A stretch of 64,000 nt of DNA from Adineta steineri (GCA_905250115.1 CAJNOI010000180.1:62001-126000), one strand, 5' to 3'. Shown: positions 37,522-50,142, numbered from the stretch's first letter. Notes: generated from the letters alone by a model not told the origin. Program-made: numbers and translations.

Positions 37522-40500
37522 TTATTGTGGTGGTTGTTGTTGTTGTTGTTGTTGAAGTTTTTGTCTATCATTTTCAATTTGTAAAACTTTTTTTGTTAAA
37601 CTTGTTAAACAATTTGAATTTGGATCATCGGAAAGTGTTCGTTTAATTGAATTATTTGTTGTTGTTGATTGACCAAATAAAAGATTTGTTTGATTTGTAT
37701 TAATAATAATATTTTCATTTTTTGAATCTAAATTATTTAATTTTGATATTGTTGATATTGTTGTTAAAAATTTTCCATCTTCTGTTCGAGTTCGAGTTGT
37801 CCGAACTGTATTATTAGCACCTAAATTAATAAGATTGAAATTTAAGAAGAGAATAAATCTTTAATAAAATAACAAACCTGCTTGAATTGATGATGATAAA
37901 ACATTTGGTGAAGCATTTTGATTTGAATTATTTGAATTTAATTTGATTTGTTGATTTGTTGAAGAAAATGAATTTGTTTTAATAAGATTTGATGAATAAT
38001 CGACATTAATATTAATTCCAATATTAATTGAAATATGTTCATTTTGATTTTCATTCCGTTTTCTTCTTTGTGGAAGGTCAATTAATTGATTTGTTGAAAA
38101 AAAACAATCCAAATTTGGAATTTTAAGAAATATTTCTTCATAAAAACTTGTTATATCACCAATTAAATTTCCATCGATAATATGAATTGTTCCAGCTGGT
38201 TTTGATGGTGTTAAACATGGATTTTTATCTAATAGTTTTTGTTGATAATTTGTTTGATCAGAATTAATTTGTCGAATAAAAACACTTCTTAATGCATTTT
38301 TGTTTGAATTTGGCATTGATATATAAGCTTGAATTAATTTTGTCCAAGTTAATTGTTGATTTGAAATTCGATTTGAATTAGCTGTATAATAAATACATGA
38401 TAAAAGTATTTGATCTAAATCTCTTGATTGAAATAATAATTTTGTATAATTTTCAAATAAAAATAAAAATAAATTCCAAATATATTTTTCAATATTATTT
38501 GATTCTCTTTGATATAAACGAATACATAATGATTCAATACGTGATAAAACTAATTCATAGAATTTATGATAAAACTTTGTATATGGACTCGTTTTTTGAT
38601 TAGTCACATTATTATTACTATTTTCAACAATTGGATCAGATCGACTTCGAATTATTGATAAACAATTCTAAACATTTTAATTAACAATTAATAGAACACT
38701 TTTTTTCTTTTAGATTATTTACAAATTTATTAAACTGAAATATTTTTTCTTTTATTAATCCAAATAGTATCTTTCATTTCCCTATTGTTCAAACAGAGAA
38801 CAATTTGGAAAAACGCATTTATTGATGTTTTTTTGAAATTTCCTAGATGTGACAACGATAAAAGCTTTAGCCTTTTATTGTTAAAACACATTGTTATTAG
38901 ATGGGAGAATAGAAAAGCGCTTTAACAATAAAAAGCGGAACGTTTTTTTTTCTCGTTTTCATATGTAGAAAGTTGGAAAGGATATTAATAGATGAGATAT
39001 ATCCTATACTCACTCACACTGTTTTCGTGTTTATTTTCTTTTTAAAATAAAGAAAAAACTTACATTTGATTGTTGATTATCTGAATTTGAATTTGAAAAT
39101 AAATTTCTTTTAACATTATTATGATCTGGTGATTGAAAATACATTGAAGTTAAATTAGTTGGTGTTTGATGTGTTGGTGTTGTTGAATGATTATTTAATT
39201 TAATTTGTAAATTTTGAATTTGTTGATAAGTTAAAAAACCTTTGGTTTCAATATCATTCCATAATGATGAATCAGTTGAAAAAACCATAGATGATAACAT
39301 TGTTTCTTCAATTGATGATAAATATTTGACAAATGATCGACATTGATATAATTGTTTACATGTTTGTAAATAGATTTGAATTATTTTATAAAATGAATAA
39401 CTATGTAATGAATAAATATTTAATATCCAATTTAAATTATGACTTTGATCACAATGAGCATTTAATACTAATAATAAACATATACCAAGAAGAGATTTTA
39501 AAAATTCATTTTTTTGCATTAAATCACTAAAGAAAAGATTTAATAAATAAAATTTAGTTCTTATTAAAAAAAATCAAATAAAATCTTACTGAGATTGTTG
39601 TTGAACTTCTTGATGATTTAATTTTGATGAATTACAACGTTTTTTTTGATGAATTAAAATATTTTCTAAGCTATTATAAAATAATTTTAATGATAAATCA
39701 AAACGAGATTTACATGAATCAGATGGATTCATTTGATTATTATTATTTTGTCGTATATTATAGAAATCATTTGAATCATACGATTCATAAAAGATTTTTT
39801 CCCAATCATTTAAACGTTGAACAAGCCTATCTAAATATTCAAATAAAATTTAATAAAATCAATCTATGGAAAATAATGACGATGGAATTTGTTAAAAATA
39901 AGATTAAAAAGGAAAAAGAGAAAATTTGCTAACCTAATAAAAGTTGATCTCCAATAAGTGAAATAATATTTTGATTTGGATTTGTTTTAATAATTTGTTG
40001 TTGTACAATTGAATATAAAAGTTGAATTGCTTGATTAGCTTGAGAAATGGGTGTTAATGTTTGATTGATTTGTTGATGAGAATTTGATATAAAATGTTGA
40101 TTTGCAGTTAATGGAGTTTTATTTATTTGAGATTTGCAATTTCGATTTTCATTTAATGAATTTATACAATCATTAAATTGATTTTTATTTTCTAAAAATA
40201 TTCTTTCATCAATAATACAATTTGTTAAAACAATTTCATCATATTTTTTATTTATTTCATTGATTTGTTTTAAATAAAAATCATCTGTTGATAAATCATT
40301 TATATTGTAATTTTCATTTAATAAATAAATAAAATCATTTTTTAAATGTTGTTCATAGATTGTACGAGTTGTTTCACATGAACATTGATATTTTGGACAT
40401 AATTTATCAATTATTGTTTCTTCACAAATATTTAATTCATTTGAAAATTCACCTAAAATTAATAATTTTCACATTACTCATTTCTCTTTCTCTTAAATTC

Positions 40501-41160
40501 TTTTTTTTAATAAATACCTTTAATAAAATGATTGAGTTTAAAATGAATAATTGATTGATAAATAAGTTCAAATGACGCAATAAGTAAATGAAATGAAGCA
40601 ATAAGATCATTAATTGTTGATGGATAAATTGTTTTTGAATATGCATAAATTGTCCAAATAAATGAATAAAAATGATAAATATTTAATTTTTTTTGTTTAG
40701 TTTTGTGATTTAATTTAATTTGTAATTGATAATCATATGTTAAATATTTATTTATATTTCCACCAAATAAATAAACAAATATTTCCGAATATTTTTTAAA
40801 TATTATTGATGAAATAGTAAATGCATGTTCAACTTGATCAATTTTATTTCGAATATTAAGAGGTAAATTAGCCATATCTTGCCATTTATGTAATTTATCA
40901 AAAAAAATCATTAAATCAAAATTATTTGAACTTTTTAATAAACGTTTTATTGATATTGGATTATTATCACATGAAGTTAAATAACGATTTCGTCGACATG
41001 AAACATATAATGAAACAGCTAACCAATGAATTTGATCACCTTCTAATAAATAATGTTTACGGATATGTTCATACGAACGCCATGCATCAACTTTCGTTTC
41101 ATTATCCAAATTTAAATCAAGACATAAACTATTATAATTTCTTTCGATTGATTCACTCAT
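37522..41160 (-). CDS. Retinoblastoma-family pocket protein (RBL1/RBL2 type)
   Basis: Six exons (41160..40518, 40452..39934, 39830..39590, 39526..39064, 38667..37878, 37820..37522) with consistent phases give 984 residues. The N-terminal domain begins MSESIERNYNSLCLDLNLD and carries AWRSYEHIRKHYLLEGDQIH, WLAVSLYVSCRR and WQDMANLP, hallmarks of p107/p130 rather than RB1. Pocket A spans ~319-550 (TPLTANQHF through LNAHCDQSHNLNWIL). After an N/S/T-rich spacer, pocket B spans ~640-820 (SPYTKFYHKFYELVLSRIES, LLSCIYYTANSNRIS, GDITSFYEEIFLKIP). The family holds E2F and represses cell-cycle genes in the DREAM complex. The tail ends in a glutamine run (CAA/TTG repeat near 37538-37553). Two inverted 17-bp segments lie in intron 4 (~38880-38937). 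5' leader: a possible 48-bp intron at about 41186-41233. The assignment is strong. Confidence 0.93.
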
Positions 41161-41659
41161 ATTTTCTTCTTCTTCTTCTTTTCTAAAATAAATTTTATTG
41201 AAATATTAAAAGTTAAAAATAAAGAATTTCTTACTTTATTGATGATATTGACGATGTGATTTGATTCATATTCATATTCATATTGATCTAACATATGTTT
41301 TCCATTTTTTTCTTGTTTCTCTTTCGTTTTTTTTTCTTCTCTAAAATATATTCTAAACGACGAATTAAATATTAGTTCATTGACCTAAAGGTCATCGACA
41401 AACAACAATATCCTATTCAACCAATTGTTTTCATTTATTTCTATTTAACACATTTTTATCTTTCACACCCATTAACATAGATTAACACATCTTCTTCGTT
41501 TTTTTTATATTAAATATATCACCATTTCTCTTTCCTATATCTTATCCCAAATAAATCATCCGTTCAACTCGCTTTCAACAAAGTTATTAATCAATACATT
41601 TAGATTAAACTATCATAATCCTTAACATATGTTCAATTATATATAGAAATTTATTCTTT
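41161..41659. other. 5' flank of the pocket-protein gene
   Basis: A+T-rich leader and promoter side of the RBL-type gene. An upstream ATG frame (from about 41294, reading MLDQYEYEYE) overlaps the main start out of frame if the leader intron is removed. It could act as an upstream reading frame. Confidence 0.4.
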
Positions 41660-42440
41660 TTATTTAATTTAATCTTAATTCAAATAAAATAAATAAAGAT
41701 TTAAGATATTTGATTATTAATAGAATATTTCTAAAATAATATATACAATTTGATTGTTTATTAGACTCAAAACAGAAATATCTAATCTAATTATTAAATA
41801 AAATCATATTGAATAAGACAAGACAAGAATGTTTTATTTTAATAAAAAAAACATATAAATTCTATTGGATAAAATCAATCAGTGTTAATTCAATTTATTA
41901 TTTATTGAAAATAAACATTTTATTTCATTTGAGCTTATATTAAACTTATTTTTCTAATTTAATTATTTTATTAGAAAATTAAAATATATATTTATGGATA
42001 TCGTTCACTAGTGACATCATTCGCAAATATTTACGAATTCTCTTTTCTTCTATTTCTAACATTGTTTTTCGATACAAAAAGAATAAATGTAATTTATTTC
42101 TTAGTTGAATTTGTTAATTGAAGGATTAATAATGATATCTATTTTCTTTGAGTGATCATTATTTATTCAGAAGAATGGAAAAGAGTACTTGACATTATAT
42201 AATATCTCACTCTCTCACACTCACACTTACATTCAATATTCGTTTAGAATTAAGAGAAGAAAAAAAATGAATGTCATTTGATAAAAATGTTCGTTGCTAA
42301 TGTTAAAATAATTGAATAATAATAAAAAGTAAATAGAATTTTAATTTAAAAATGTGTTGATTTACTTGATGTTGTTTTGTTGTTACTGTTGTTAATGATG
42401 ATGAATTACTATCGTTTAATTAAACTCAATTTCGTGTGTA
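41660..42440. repeat. Direct duplication, copy A
   Basis: Aligns by eye over ~780 bp with 45640-46507 in the same orientation. Shared blocks include TTATTAATAGAATATTTCTA, GAAAATAAACATTTTATTTC and TTGTTGTTACTGTTGTTAAT. The copy is diverged by substitutions and small indels. Confidence 0.85.
42350..42440 (-). pseudogene. Truncated 3' end of the GPCR gene
   Basis: Within duplication copy A, the minus strand reads NDSNSSSLTTVTTKQ, matching the receptor tail NDSDSSSLTTVTTKQ at about 46420-46470. Downstream the frame is shifted and the original stop context lost. It is a dead fragment of the last coding exon. Confidence 0.8.
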
Positions 42441-42851
42441 TGTGTTGTTCTCTTAATATGTCACCTACCCACATCATCATTTGATTTTATTTTAATTCTA
42501 AATTGATACGATATAATATTATTTAAAATAAAATTCGTTATTTTTCTTTTTATTCAAAATAGTTAATAATTGTATTAGGTAAAATTAATTTTGTGATTAA
42601 TAATTATGAATAAAATAAACAAGTTAAATTAAATTAATTTTTTAAAACTCACTTGTAAGGAAACTCAGCCAGCTTTTGAAAGAAACGACTACTGAAGGGT
42701 AATACCGCTAAATTTTTGTAAAATTTTTCTGCGTTACATGTCTATTTTTCAGAGTGTTTTTTTGTGCTGACCTTAAATATGATGTTTACTTTTTAACCAA
42801 GGCAATTCATAATGATGAAAAAAAGCCAGATATGACCTTTTCTTCTGAGTA

Positions 42852-42914
42852 GGTGTGGGTGTGAGTGCCGGTATGGGCGGCTCTGGATGAGGTATAATAC
42901 TCACACCCACACTC
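42852..42914. repeat. TGTGGG-type foldback 3
   Basis: Left arm GTGTGGGTGTGAGT and right arm ACTCACACCCACAC are perfect 14-bp inverted repeats around a 34-bp loop. It sits between coding-like segments (a) and (b) of the decayed gene, in a position that could be an intron. Confidence 0.85.
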
Positions 42915-44869
42915 TGTGGTGAATTAGAGATAGATAGCATTTAAATTTTTCAGACGTATTTACATCTATCCGGTAATTCACAAGCTACTGATACCGCTAA
43001 TATTCTACCGGCTATTTTGGAAGCACCATATGATAGTGACGATACCGCGGAAAAGATTGGTTCACGTGATTACGACGTGGAAGAAGACTTGACTGACCTT
43101 TTAGATGAGGTCGATGAGAACATGCACAGTAGTAAGGCAATCATCCATGAATCACCTTTTAATATTGAGGCTATTCGTCACTTTCAACAATTCATAGAGT
43201 TACTAGATTCGAAAAGGAAATATGAAAATGTAACAAATCTTCCTTTTTGTCGTCGTATTATTTACGTTTTTTATAAATGGTTTGCTTATTTACCCTTATG
43301 GACATCTTTACTTACCGAATTTGAAAATCGATATGCGACGAATGAAAAACCTACTGACCTTCGGAAAGGCTCGATTCTTGAAAGAAAAACAAACCTACGA
43401 CCAGCAGAGGTGACTGTAGCGCTTTATCGAAGTGTTCAAGCGCAACTAAAAGCAGACAAATTTTGAATTAATCAAATGGTAAAAAAACAGAGAATGAAAG
43501 CCTAAAGATACGAACGTAGAGGAGTCTTGCGGTAAGAAAACAGCCCGAAAGAAACAACGAAATGTATACTTCATTCGAATTGATAAGTATAAGGAGAAGC
43601 ATCTGCTCCTCGACGAGAATCAATCAGTCCTAAACCAAAATCAAAACTGATCGAACCTAAGTCGCAATTTGATGACCGGATTCATTAACTGGAATATTGC
43701 TTCCATGAAATCTGTGGGATATCACGGAATCGGTCGTTTCCGTGCTGGACTATTCAACCGGGATTTGGCGACTTCCCTCGATTTCAAAATGAAGAAAGGG
43801 TGACGTCTGATTCGAATAAACAAGAGGTATTTTATTTGTCTTTTTATTTCTAGATTTGTTTTTTGAAAGTAAAATTTTTTTAGATTTGCACCTACTCAAT
43901 TATTTTTAGATTTTTGTTAAAAGTAAGTTTTGTCTTCTTCTTGTTTAAAACAATATCAGAACTTGCACCCAAAGGTCTTTCGCTAGTGAATAGAAATACC
44001 TGAGACGTGGGATACGCGTGTCGATAAAAAATGACAAGAGTCTTCTTTTTAATATATAAAAAACGTCTAGTTTTATATTATACTTTTAGAGTAAAATATG
44101 TGCAGATTAAATAAAAAAAAATTAGTAAGTAATTTTTTAGCTAGATGATAACGCCCTTGAATATAGTCAGTATTTTTGCTTCTTTCGCAACGTTTTTCCT
44201 GATATATAATTTATCTTCTTGCATATCCATATATATTCATATTTGCTTTTTGTATTGTGATGGTAGAAATAAATCTGTTTTGCTTAATTAGGCTTATATT
44301 TTTTTCTGTTAATCAAAAAGATTTACATTTATTTTTGGATTTTAGAAAATGATTGGTGATTCGATAACCGAAGTAAAAGTTATTTTAAATTAATATTTGC
44401 ATGTATTTTCTTTAATTTGCATCCTACACATTTTAATTTTTTATGATATAGATCATTTTTTCTCTTATCAATTTATAAATTATTTTTTATTATTTTAGGA
44501 CGACGACGCCGCCGCCGCCGTCCTCAAAGTAAGTGATCTTGTAATGTTGAAAAGAATATTCAAATCTCCTTTAGATTGTGGTCCAACATTTAGAAGAAAT
44601 TTACAAAGAACAAAGTAAAGCAATCACGTCAATGATTGAAACAATGAAGGATATGATTACAAAAGTAAATACAACAATAGAAATTTTCAATAAGCAAAAA
44701 TCCACAGTTACATCACCCCAACGAGCCGTGGCTATTGTTCACCCTACTTCTGGTGGTGCTGGCATTAATCGTGCCCGTGGTCATGCACTCTCAATATACA
44801 GATATATATCGCATGCATAAAGACAATAAATATGTAAGTATTTTGCAAGTTTAATACACATTATTTCTT

Positions 44870-44952
44870 GAGGGTGTGGGTGTAGATGTGGGTGTGAGTT
44901 TGGTTGTGGGTGTGAAAAGAAGAAGGAATTAACAACCACATCCACACCCACC
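44870..44952. repeat. TGTGGG-type foldback 4
   Basis: Starts GAGGGTGTGGGTGTAGATGT and ends CCACATCCACACCCACC. The core from GTGGGTGTGAAAAGAAGAAG to the end is the same as in foldback 2 (20637-20726) except one base. It lies between two halves of an octapeptide-coding array. Confidence 0.85.
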
Positions 44953-45639
44953 TTAAATCTTGATCGTGGTACTGGTGTACGTCTTGGGCGTGTTGCTGGT
45001 GTAACACTCAGCCGTGCTCCTGGTGTTGGTTTGGATCGCAATATTGGTGTTCGAAGAATTATAACTCGATATCGAATTCAACGTTAAATATAAATTTCTG
45101 TATAAATTAATTTTTTTTGTATTTATTCCTGTAATTATTTCATTTATTTCTGTAATTATAATTAACAAGGTCAAGTAGATCAATTGAGTTATAAATCTAT
45201 TGAATAATTTTAATAGCGATAAATATGTAAAACAAAATCGATATCTTGTCAAAAAAATCTATCAGATATTTCCATATTCATATCATCACCAAATATTTTT
45301 ATTTCGATTTGTTTTCTTTAACTTTCTCAGCATATTATGTACATTGAACTCCAATTTGATTGTTGAAGAGTTAGGGTAAAAGATAAAGATCATAGAAACG
45401 AAACATTTCTTATCTTAATAGAAAAAGAAAAACATTAATGGATAGTATTAATGCCAAGAGGATATATAACACTGTTCATCTCCATATCAACAAATAGATT
45501 AGAAAAGATCTACTCGATTAAAATCATAACTACTCATTTATGACAACGTACATCTTAGTTGCAAAACTCGACGTTGTACACATATCATTCAAATAGAGAT
45601 TTACTTCTATTTTAAATCGATTCTTTTTCTTTTTCTGTT

Positions 45640-46507
45640 TTATTTAATTTATAAACCAAACTAATATAATTTAAATAAAGATTGAAGAAATTTGATTATT
45701 AATAGAATATTTCTAAAATAATATATACGATTCGTTTGTTTATTAGAATATTAAAAAATATCTAATTACTAAATAGATTATCAAATCATATTGAACAAGA
45801 TAAGAATATTTAAATAAAAAAAAACACATAAATTCTGTTGGATAAAATTAATCAGTGTTAATTGAATTTATCATTAATTGAAAATAAACATTTTATTTCA
45901 TTTAACTTTACATTAAACTTATTTTTCCTATTTAATTATTTTCTTAATAAAATTATTATATATTTACAAATATCGTTAACTAGTAACGATGTCATTCCGA
46001 TATTTAGTTATAATAGAATAGTTTGAATTTTTGAATAAAACTTGTTAAAAGAACAATTAATAATAATATAAATGAATTAAATTTGAATAGTTCTATCTAT
46101 TTTCTTTGACTGATCAATATTTATTAAGAAGAATTGAAAAGAATATTTGTCACTATATAATATCTCACACTCACTCACTCACTCACACTCTCACTTACAT
46201 TTATGATTAAGAGAAGAACAAAAAACGAAAGAAAGAAAAACATTCATGTCATTTAAGAAAAATCACAATAAAAATGTTTGTTGTTGATGATGTTAAAATG
46301 ATTGAATGAATAGTAATAATAAAAAGTAAATAAAATTGAATAAAATAGAATTTGAAAATTAAAAATGTGTTCGTTTATTCGATGTAACAATTAAACCATT
46401 TGATGATAATTGATGATGTTGTTGTTTTGTTGTTACTGTTGTTAATGATGATGAATCACTATCATTTAATTGCATTTCTTTAACAATAATTGAATTCGAT
46501 TTCGTAT
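45640..46507. repeat. Direct duplication, copy B (contains the intact receptor 3' end)
   Basis: Partner of 41660-42440, offset by about 3.97 kb. It includes the 3' flank and the last ~150 bp of the GPCR coding region, so this is the parental copy. The starting boundary is approximate. The A+T-rich stretch 45088-45639 before it holds no gene. Confidence 0.85.
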
Positions 46508-48461
46508 GAGATTCATCAGAATAATCAGATGAAATTTTATTAAATTTGTTTAATTTAAATGAATTGATTTTATTTAAATAATCATCAGTTTCATTTTCAT
46601 GTTCATTATCATTCTCATTCTCATTTTCATTCTCATTTTCATTTTCATTTAAATATTTTTTTATTTTTTTCGAATTATTATTTTTTGTATTAAATTGATC
46701 TGTTTTTATTTGATCCCATTTTCCAATATCATGAAATCTATCACCAATTCTATTATAATATGATGTTAAACTATCATATGTACTTGAACGATCTTTTCTA
46801 CAACATAATCGACATAAATCACTACATTTTGGTAATAATAATAAATATGTTAATGGAGATACAGAAGAATTCGACCAAGCAAGTAACATTAAATACCTAC
46901 AATAGATTTTCTTCATTCTTATGTATCTAATAAGAGAAAGATAATTACCTAAGTATTTGTTTGTGAAGTTCAAATTTAATATTAAATAATGTAAGAATAA
47001 ATAATGGAAACCAAAAAATAATAAAAATAATAATAAGTAAAATATTAAGTTTAAGTCTTTGTTCAATTTGTTGCATAAGAATATCTCTTGATGCAATTGA
47101 TTGTCCATGAGATTGTCCAAGTATAGCTAAGGATAATAATGGTTGATTATTTCGACGTTTTAATGATACTTCACCTAAGATTTTATGAATATATCTTAAT
47201 GTTATTATTAAACTAAATACTATTATTATTATCCACATTAATGTTAACACATATCCACGAATATCTCGAATTAAAAAATTACAATATCGACTATCAGAAT
47301 CATAATATGATTTAGATTCACTACCAATCATTGTTATACCTAAAACAAGTAAAAAGAAATTTAACTCGACAATATGAAATAATTATTGTATAAGAAAGAA
47401 ATCTATTCGATTTAATTGGTTACGAAAAAAAAAGAATTTTATGAGAATGCGTATTTAATTAATAATTTTATTTGAATAGAAAAGGTATGTTTAAAAATCA
47501 GTTTATTGAGTCCGAACGTGTCTATAGTGGCGTTAATGAAAAGAAAATTGAACGACATTCACATCGTTATCGTGTACTTCAAACATCATTGGTTTTCTTT
47601 TGTAAGTTACCTCTGTGATGTATATCTCATTATTAAATAAAATTTCTTTCATTCACTTTTTTCTTCACAGTTCTCTTGTTTTTCTATAAGTTAAAGAGTC
47701 ACTTATATGAATCTGATCGTGACAAATATAATTTAATACTTGAACAATAACTATCGTCAGTGTCATTTATTAAATGAAATTCTATAACGTATTATTAATA
47801 ATTCATCTCTTACACTTTTTATATGAAAACTTAATATATATATATGTGAAATAAATTTCAAAAAGATTTTGAGTTTAGTAATAATGTCTTTCCTAACAAT
47901 TTCTATATGATAGATTTCTTTATAAAATGAATTTGTTTTGTTACCTAAATGAAGTATAACAGATGAAAACCAAATAATAAGAATTCCAAAAGAGAGACAA
48001 CCACATGAAATAGTTGATTTATTTGATTGTTTTAATTGATATTGATAATGATTATGTTGATGTTGATTAATAATTTGTGTATCTTTTTCGGGAGGAGTAT
48101 CTTGATGAATAAGATCTTCAAATCTATATGCTTCACTAGCAACCATCGCAGCCATATTTAATAATTGAGCTGTTACACATGTTACTTGTATATTAGCTAA
48201 ATAATTACATCGTATTGAATAATTTAAAAAACTTAATGAATATGGTAAACATAAGATTGATAATGTTAAACAAATAAGACAATGATGAAATAAAAAACAT
48301 GATGATTTCATTCTATATGCAGCTATGATTAATAAATATAACATTGTTAATAAATTAACTAATATTCCACTAATTGTTATTCCATATAATATTAACATTT
48401 CAATTGACGAAACATTGAAAATTTTCGTATTAAATAAACTCATATTGAAATTTGAAGACAT
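46359..48461 (-). CDS. Rhodopsin-class G-protein-coupled receptor, orphan
   Basis: Three exons (48461..47945, 47339..46949, 46896..46359), phases consistent, give 481 residues. Seven hydrophobic helices: EMLILYGITISGILVNLLTM (~21), SCFLFHHCLICLTLSILCLP (~54), VTCVTAQLLNMAAMVASEAY (~94), CLSFGILIIWFSSVILHLG (~154), YVLTLMWIIIIVFSLIITL, LNILLIIIFIIFWFPLFILT and YLMLLAWSNSSVSPLTYLLL. Helix 7 holds NSSVSPLTY, a variant of N-S-x3-N-P-x2-Y. The DRY motif after helix 3 is replaced by SEAYRF, and the loop is Q/H-rich, so coupling may be atypical. The cytoplasmic tail has a cysteine cluster (LCRLCCRK, possibly palmitoylated) and a NENENEN acidic run from a TTTTCA/TTCTCA repeat near 46600-46660. Ligand unknown. 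Its first intron (605 bp) hosts another gene, and its 3' end is duplicated at 42350-42440. Confidence 0.87.
47487..47750 (+). CDS. Small single-pass membrane protein nested antisense in a GPCR intron
   Basis: Two exons, 47487..47601 and 47671..47750, with a 69-bp phase-1 intron (TTTT/GTAAGTT...TTCTTCACAG/TTCT), encode 64 residues. The protein starts MFKNQFIESERVYSGVNEKK, then has a basic stretch (IERHSHRYR), one hydrophobic helix (VLQTSLVFFFLLFFYKL) and a polar end (SHLYESDRDKYNLILEQ). The frame was closed in the unspliced sequence, and removing a canonical intron restores it exactly. Composition is less A+T-rich than the surrounding intron. Both facts argue for a real gene. The basic flank followed by one helix suits a small organellar or ER membrane protein; the family is not recognised. 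It lies wholly within intron 1 of the receptor on the other strand. Confidence 0.7.
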
Positions 48462-49949
48462 TTTTTCATATTGATTTTATTTTATTTTAACAAGAAATAA
48501 TAATTGTTGAGATTTTGTTAAATTAAAAACAACTTCTTTTTTTCTTTTTTCAATAATATAAATCAATAAAAAATTCTTTTTCTTATATATCTAGACGAAA
48601 AAACTAGTTGTAACCACGTTCTTATTTGCATGTTGTCAAATGATATATATATATATATATATAATATAATATATATAGGAAGAGATTTTTTTTTCTTCTT
48701 CTTCTTTTCTATCCAAGAATCGTTTTGTCGATTTGTTAAGAGTACCCATCGACGACATTCTACACAATATATTCCAACATACACACACACATCCTAACAT
48801 CAATGACGAAAGAAAAAAATCTTCTATATGGGTCAAGACACACATAGATGTGTTACGAGGAAAAGAAATAAGGAAAAGAAAAAAAGAGGAAAGGATCTAT
48901 TTCTTAGTTTGGCTTTTTTTTCTTCTTCTATTCTCTTGTTATTCATCTATATCTCGCCAAATGTATTGCTAATCAAGTGTAAAAAAAAACTAATGTCAGT
49001 TTTTCTCTTTTTTTTTTTATTCTTTTTCTATTCGTCGTCCTAATAGTTCTTTTTTCGACTAAGAACTCTTTTCTAACTTCTATGATCAATAAAAGAAGAA
49101 AAAAAAAGAAAAGATAAATACTATCATATAAGATGCTTTCATCTCTTCTATATACTTATTATATTCAACAAAACAAAACAAAATGAAACTTTTTTCTTTT
49201 ACTATTTTTAGATAGGAAAATAACATTTGCTTTTTTTTTTAATTTAATTTTATTAATTAATAACTAACTTTCTTTTCAAATAAAAACAAATATATTTGGA
49301 AAGAAATTGCTAAAAATATATACATATTGGAATATTTGACATTAATTCAATTGAAATTGATCGATTCATAGAATTAACAACGAAAATAGACATTTATTGA
49401 CAGAAAAATAAAATTAAAGATAATTACTTTATTTATTTACTTTTTATCCTTCAACAAACTTTAAAACAAATTTTCTTTTCTATTTCAATCAATCTCTCTG
49501 ATAAAATCTATTAAAAAACAAAAGAAAAGATTTCTCTAGAATGAAATTTTAATCATTAGAACAACAAGATTTTTTATAAAAGAAATTTTATATATTAATT
49601 TATATATTTAACAATTATTTTATTTCTAACGACAAATATCGATAAGGATATCTCTTTATCGAAAATTTTCTTCAAAGAACAATTAAATAGTTGAAATCGC
49701 CATTAAATTCTGAGGAGAATAAGATTATTTTTATTATCGAAAGACGACTTTCACTTTTTACGGTACATTGGATATCTGTATAGAATGTCACAACCATCTT
49801 AGATGAACAATTTATGCTAATTCCATATATTAGATTAAAATTTAACCAAAAATAGAATTTTGTTAGAGAAAAATCTTATTTACTGTAGGATGTCGGGAGG
49901 GGATCTGTTTTTAGTTACCGTGCTTAAGCCAGTCCATAACGACACTAAA
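48462..49949. other. Intergenic, simple-sequence rich
   Basis: 5' flank of the GPCR. Contains an (AT)n run at 48642-48676, pyrimidine/purine tracts, and a CACACACACA run near 48780. Open frames here are low-complexity and are not called. Confidence 0.5.
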
Positions 49950-50142
49950 ATATGTGGAAATACATTCGGTAATATACGAAATTGCTTTTCCAATTCGAAA
50001 CACATAAAAATAAAAGTTACTTCAAGTTCGATGCTCAAAAAATCTATACAAAAGTCAGGTTTTGGGTCGCTAACTTCTTATAGAGGGGCAAATATAGATC
50101 GATGCAATTTTTCATATTCGTTCTAAGTATAGCCTCAAAAAT
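49950..50142. repeat. ~190-bp inverted repeat, left copy
   Basis: Reverse complement of 53548-53738 by eye alignment. Shared blocks are GTCGCTAACTTCTTATAGAG with GGGGCAAATATAGATCGATG, and AACTTGAAGTAACTTTTATT read on the minus strand. Homology stops near 49950, where outer flanks diverge. Confidence 0.8.

Larger units (their letters stand above)
42755..45087 (+). pseudogene. Decayed multi-exon gene or mobile-element gene with octapeptide repeats
   Basis: Several open segments with plausible splice sites lie in a block less A+T-rich than its surroundings. (a) ~42755-42850 after TTTTTCAG: FCADLKYDVYFLTKAIHND. (b) 42954-43466 after TTTTTCAG, 170 residues: TYLHLSGNSQ, acidic EEDLTDLLDEVDEN, then FCRRIIYVFYKWFAYLPLW. 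(c) ~43530-43650: KKTARKKQRNVYFIRIDKYK, then stops. (d) 44499-44528, GC-rich, DDDAAAAVLK, with a perfect 46-bp GTAAGT...TTTAG intron to (e) 44575-44779: a coiled coil IVVQHLEEIYKEQSKA and the start of an octapeptide array (GAGINRAR). (f) 44959-45087: GVRLGRVA-GVTLSRAP-GVGLDRNI, ending IQR-stop. Segments e and f are separated by 179 bp that include foldback 4, so the array seems split by insertion. No transposase or polymerase motif was recognised. Confidence 0.4.

Noticed and set aside
48563..49043. Several overlapping frames near the AT and CT tracts
   Set aside because: Made of simple-sequence translation (poly-I/Y, poly-F/L, poly-K); nothing consistent with a gene.
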